A DNA stretch of 64,000 nt from Vitrella brassicaformis. Taxonomy: Eukaryota; Sar; Vitrellaceae. The notes under the pieces are model-generated. The model was not told the DNA's origin and made no database searches. It saw only the letters and a list, made by a program, of their open reading frames with translations. The stretch spans positions 33,709-97,708 of the forward strand of contig CDMY01000226.1 in the NCBI GenBank assembly GCA_001179505.1. The letters are read 5' to 3'. Below are positions 59,640-64,000 of this stretch, piece after piece (within the stretch, counting starts at the first letter, position 1; every line of letters begins with the position of its first letter). The translations under genes and the position numbers were made by a program.

Positions 59640-60338
59640 ATGAACATCGATGTCGAGAGAGTAGAGTGAGTGGCCTCTTTATGGCCTCGCAAGTCACTCA
59701 CCCAGCTCGGATGTAGAGAGAGAGATGGGATGCGAGTGTGGATGGATGGATGGATGTACAGTAGAGAGGGGCGGGTGGGAGGGAGGGAGGGAGGGAGGGA
59801 GGGCAATTCGATCGATGGTTCAGTCGAAAATGGGACTGGTACGCTGTATCCCAGGCGCCTAGCATTTTGCGTGTGCCATTGGGTGTTTTGTGTGGACATT
59901 GCACAGCCAGCTCGTAGCGGCGGCAATCTACGTGTGGTCGATCGTCTTGCTCATGATGTCGACTGCACCGCCGCGGTCGTTTCAGGGCGTTCTGATACGG
60001 CGTGGTTGCGGTGCGATGCGCTTGATGAGCAAGGCGATTAATTGCACAGAGCACGTCAATGTTGGTTTTCGTCGTCTGTTGAGCGGAGTGTCATTGCGTG
60101 ATCTCTAATCTCTACAGCACAGTGAGTGCACATGTATCGCTCTAGCTGACCCAATCCATGTGTCGCGGGCCGCCTCCCTCGTCTCACTCACCGACATGCG
60201 GTGCGGCACCACAATCAAAGCTCTATCTATCTAAAGCCACAATAAAGGACAGACTGATGCAAACAGACATCGATCGACAAAACATCATCCATACACTCAG
60301 ACCACATATCCACTTGGCGCCCCTCCCTGTCTCTCTGT
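59640..60338. other. Convergent 3' intergenic region
   Basis: 699 bp between converging genes. It includes GGAT and GGGA runs (59735-59805). The part 59830-60110 is not repetitive and has short open frames on both strands without similarity. Confidence 0.45.
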
Positions 60339-63300
60339 CTACTTGTCCACTGTATCATCAGCGTCTTGCCTCTTGCCGCCTACAATCGGGGGCGGCGGTG
60401 AGGGCGGCTCCGACATATGGATATGCCAATCACTTCTCGATGTCGCCGGCTCCGAGGGCGTGTCAATATTACGCCGCCTCACATCTTGACCGCCAGTAGC
60501 AATGGGTATGTGATCGAGGGAAGCGGACAGGCTCGACAAAGAATTTTTGTAGGACTCCAGTGTCTCGAGCAGGTGCCTCTCGAGCCACCGCTTCTTCGGT
60601 GATGTCTCGGGGTACACACTGGTCGTCTGCACCAGAGAGGTACACTGCTCGTCGGCTTTATGCTTCAGGTCACTCAAGACTGCCTGTGATGAGACAAGGG
60701 CCTTCTGCAACTGCTGATTCTCACTCAGCAACTGCATGACACACACACACACACACACACGCCAGACACAGAGGTCGATGTAGGAACGCAGGACAGACAC
60801 GAGGAGGACGCCTACGCGGACCCATATATGCTTACATATTCGAATTCGCGTAATCACCTGGGAGGCCTCTTTTGAAGTATGGCGCATGTCACGCTTCAGA
60901 CTCTTGACCAATGATTTAAGCCTCACGATCTCCCGGCTGTCCTCCTCCTGTCTCTGCTGCCCCACGGCCTGGGCATCCCGGACCGCGGCGGCCTTGAGGT
61001 GCGTCAGCTGATCCTTGGCCACCTGCTCGCCCCGGCTGGCCTCATTCATTGCGCGCAGCAGTGACTCTTTCTCTGTGGCCAACTCCAGCCGCTCCTGCCG
61101 ATTGATACATACATGAAAAGACATACATACAGTGCATGACATAACAAAGACACAGCGTCGGTTGTATGTGAGTGTCACTCGAGGCTGTGTGTGATGTGAC
61201 CTGCTTAAGGTGGAGCAGCTCAGATTGCAGCCTGTTCTCCCTTTCCTGTCGCTCAAGGTCCTCCTGCGCTCTCCGCTTTCGCCAAGTGTGATCCATCGCT
61301 TCCTTTTCTGACTGCAGCAGCGCCAGTTGTGTCTTTGCGTTCCTCTCCCAGCTGGCTCCCTCCCTTCGGATGGCGGCGACTTCCGCTTTGAAGGCACTCT
61401 CGGTCTGCGATCACGGATGGAATGGAAACATGGGTCAGACCGTCTCAGCTGAAGCATGTTTGCTTACTTGGCTGTGTTTGTCTTTGAGTGTCTGCAGTTG
61501 GCTCTGAAGGTGCTGCTCGCATGCATGCTTTTCTTGGACAAGGGCCATCATTTGCTGTTTGAGGGCCGCCTCCATCTCTTCCTTTTCCCGCCGCAGATGC
61601 TCACAGTCGTCAGCGAAGCGCCGCAGAGACTCTGCTTTGTTGCCGACCTCTCTACGAAGCCGTTCCAACTCCTTGGTGCTCTTGGCCTGTCCACAAAGGC
61701 ACATGGTGCGGGTCTTGCTCTTTGTTTGAGGCACCCCACGCACCTGCAAATCTGCGATGTCTTCCCTCAGGGTCTTCTCCTGTCTGGTGGCTGCCTCACG
61801 AACTGCTTGCAGATCGTTTTCGAGGTCGACCTTGAGTTGGGCATAGTGGGCTTGCACACGACTGAAAGAACATGCGGGATGGATGGATAGAAAATGGGCT
61901 GTTTCTGGTGTGCGTGCTGGGTGCGCTTACTTCACTTCGTCGGTGCCATTGCGCTTCATGGCCTTGAGCTCCCGTCTCTCAGCCTGCATCTCTTGTCGCA
62001 TGGCCGCCATCGTCTTTTCCGCCTCCTGCCGACGATCTCTTTCCGAATCTAGCAAACCGTTGAGTTTCGCCTTGTCTGGAAAAGCATAGCAAAATAAAGA
62101 CGCGTGTGTGCATGGCAGATTATCCATGCCGTACTGTGTAGGTAGGTACCTCCTTGCAGAGATGCAACGGTCTCTTGCAGATTTGCATTTTGATCGCGCA
62201 GAGTCATCATTGTGGAGAGATCCTGCCCCCTCAGCCGTGCAGATATGCCGTCATCGGTGTCCACATGAAGCGTCTCGAAGAGCGGGCGGCTTCCAAACGT
62301 CGCTTGCCCCTGTCCCCCGGTCGCGCCCACGGCGAGCGACGGGGGAAAGCTCTCGATGGGTTGAGCCCTCGAGGAGTGGATAGAAGACTGGATTGCTGAT
62401 ATCTGCTCGGCGAGGCCTCTGACTTCTTTCAGCATCGATTCGTCCCCCTTGCTTAGCACCTCTCGCGGCTCCTTCCCTTTCTGCGTTGATATTTGGAGCA
62501 ATTTCTCGAGGGCGGGCACGGGATCAGGCTCAGCAGGGCAGACACCGGCAGCAGCAGCTGCGCTGGGAGGATGGACGGCGACAAGGGTTGATTTTGGAGG
62601 TGACATTGGCACCACACCCTTTGCAGACAAGGCTCCGGACGGCGGAGTTGAGGGCGTAAGGCTGATGTTGTCGTCTCTTAGCGGGGAGACGGCCAGCGCC
62701 TGCTCTCTTCCTCTTGCAGAAGCCGGCTGCCTATCTTTGTCTGGTTCAGTCCATAGCTCCTCCTTCTGTTGTCGTGCTGTGAGGGCAAGCTGCTGCTCGA
62801 GGGCTCGTACACGGCCTGAGAGCTCCTCTCGCTCTTTGGTTAAGCTCTCGAGCTGCCGCGTCAGGTCCTGGTTTTCCCGCCTCAAGTAGTCTGCCCTCGC
62901 ATCAGCCGGTTCCTCACCCATCGACAGCTCTACTAAGCGTTTTTGTTGCAGCCACTCTGTCCCCTCTTTGGCCGGTTGGCGGGGGCGCTGGGTGAGTGTC
63001 ACGGATGTCGAGTGCGTTGTCACCGGTGTGGCCTTGATCTGCTCTTTCAGCTGGCGCTTCTCCATGTGTGCCTGCTCGAGCTCTGCTTGCAGCCTTCGCA
63101 CGTGTGCTGTGGCATCGTTGAGCTCGCGGGCGGCTCTCTCTGCGGACGAGTCGTGCATGGTCGCCTCATTATTGAGTCTCCGCACTTGGTCTTCAAGGGC
63201 TTCATTCTCGCGTTGCTGTTCCTTAGCCTCCTGCTCCAGCGCTTCATTCTTCCTCTCTAGCATCTCGGCGTCTTTTCGCAGCAGATCAAGTTTGCGGACG

Positions 63301-64000
63301 GCGTCATACAACGTCTCCAAGTCTTCTGGGTCCACACGCTCGTCCTGAACACAGAGGGTCTGCACATGAAGTGGGTGCGTCCGTGCAGCGTCTGCCCACC
63401 TTCTTCTCAGGGGCGGTGATCTCGGAAGACAGGCGTCGGATCTCGTCGTCCTTTTGCTGGGTCTCTGCCGTGAGCCTCGCATTGAGAGTCTCAAGCTGAG
63501 CCACCCTTTTGAGCATTTCAGCATGGGCCTCCTGCTGAGACCGCGATAACGCAGACAGGGCGGTGTCGGCCACCAGCCTTTTGGCCTCCAGCTGCGCCGT
63601 CAGTCTCTTTTCTTCCTCCCTGGCCGTGAAAAAGCCTTGATTGTCATCCGAAACGACACTTGCACGCTTAAGCTCTGTCCTAAGTCGTTCACATTCTTCG
63701 TATGTTTTTTGTTGCTCCATGCTCAGCCGCCTGTTTTCTGTCTTGAGTGAATCCATACCCTCGTCAAGACTGTCCACTGTCCTCTTCAGCTCTTCTGCGT
63801 TTGATACTCGTGATTTGATGAGCCGAATGAGGTCGTTCTTGAGAGTCAGCTCCCGGCGTAGATCCTCAATCTCTCGTCGCTCGAGATTGAGGTCCTCATT
63901 TTCTCGCGCTATCTGGCGCACAGTCGTGAAGAAGGATTGCAGCGACCGCTGAGACACCAGTTTGCCGCTGCCACGCCTTTCTGCCAGGTCCAGGTCTGAT
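60339..64000 (-). CDS. Long coiled-coil protein, 5' end outside window
   Basis: Partial: the frame is open to base 64000 on the minus strand, so the N-terminus is missing. The 5'-most exon ends at 63400 and the next starts at 63344; further coding blocks lie around 62150-63344, 61930-62080, 61745-61862, 61470-61688, 61204-61407, 60860-61098 and 60339-60733. Almost the whole product is heptad-patterned coiled coil (for example LNLERREIEDLRRELTLKND, LERKNEALEQEAKEQQRENE, LEQAHMEKRQLKEQ). It is broken by a Ser/Pro region (SPLRDDNISLTPSTPPSG) and ends with a Pro-rich tail (PPSPPPPIVGGK). Proteins like this serve as centrosomal, basal-body or Golgi scaffolds; no specific family can be assigned. 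Boundaries of the smaller exons were set from frame and AG/GT ends and not all were phase-checked. Confidence 0.75.

Overview
This window looks like nuclear DNA of a photosynthetic alveolate, most likely a chromerid close to Vitrella. That assignment is inference. The supporting signs are densely spliced genes with short introns (mostly 60-200 nt, 3-22 exons per gene), GC-rich codon third positions, (TG)n, (TCTG)n and (TCTC)n tracts ahead of 3' splice sites, an AP2-like repeat protein, and a PGR5 gene with a two-part N-terminus of the kind used to reach a complex plastid. There are no bacterial features: no ribosome-binding sites, operons of the bacterial type, CRISPR arrays or insertion sequences. 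I found no tRNA or rRNA genes.

Layout. 564-4035 (-): 12-TM-type MFS transporter, SLC18B1-like. 4222-4806 (+): plastid PGR5. 6270-9488 (+): unassigned protein with a kinase-hinge-like stretch, a coiled coil and a P/H/Q-rich tail ending in a 139-bp tandem repeat. 10221-10520: assembly gap. 11230-20671 (+): 22-exon, 2407-aa secreted alpha-2-macroglobulin family protein without the thioester motif. 22173-24460 (+) and 24932-27196 (-): unassigned proteins, convergent. 27611-29830 (-): multi-pass membrane protein. 30299-36403 (+): origin recognition complex ORC3 followed by ORC2 in what splices as one open reading frame. 36892-38107 (-): unassigned protein. 38327-39144 (+): ubiquitin-conjugating enzyme, UBE2D/UBC4 type. 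41387-46273 (-): 1337-aa protein with several AP2-like modules. 46281-46934 (-): GTF2H5/TFB5, the small TFIIH subunit, seven bases upstream of the previous gene. 47361-48224 (+): second UBC4-type gene. 49078-50084 (+): small secreted protein. 50400-51940 (+): acyl-CoA-binding ankyrin protein. 54085-54384: second gap. 55101-57148 (-): two-RRM RNA-binding protein. 57727-59639 (+): DnaJ protein. 60339 to beyond 64000 (-): long coiled-coil protein whose N-terminus lies outside the window.

How they fit together. Mostly housekeeping genes (replication origin licensing, TFIIH, ubiquitination, chaperone, RNA binding) are mixed with photosynthesis and cell-surface functions. Gene models were built by hand from reading frames, splice-site dinucleotides and phase; every exon chain given with coordinates closes in phase unless stated otherwise. 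The most notable items are the ORC3-ORC2 join, the AP2-like repeat protein and its 7-nt spacing from GTF2H5, the two UBC genes with an apparent gene-conversion tract, four GC-AG introns, a near-identical intron segment in two unrelated genes, and two perfect inverted repeats that both have 12-nt loops.
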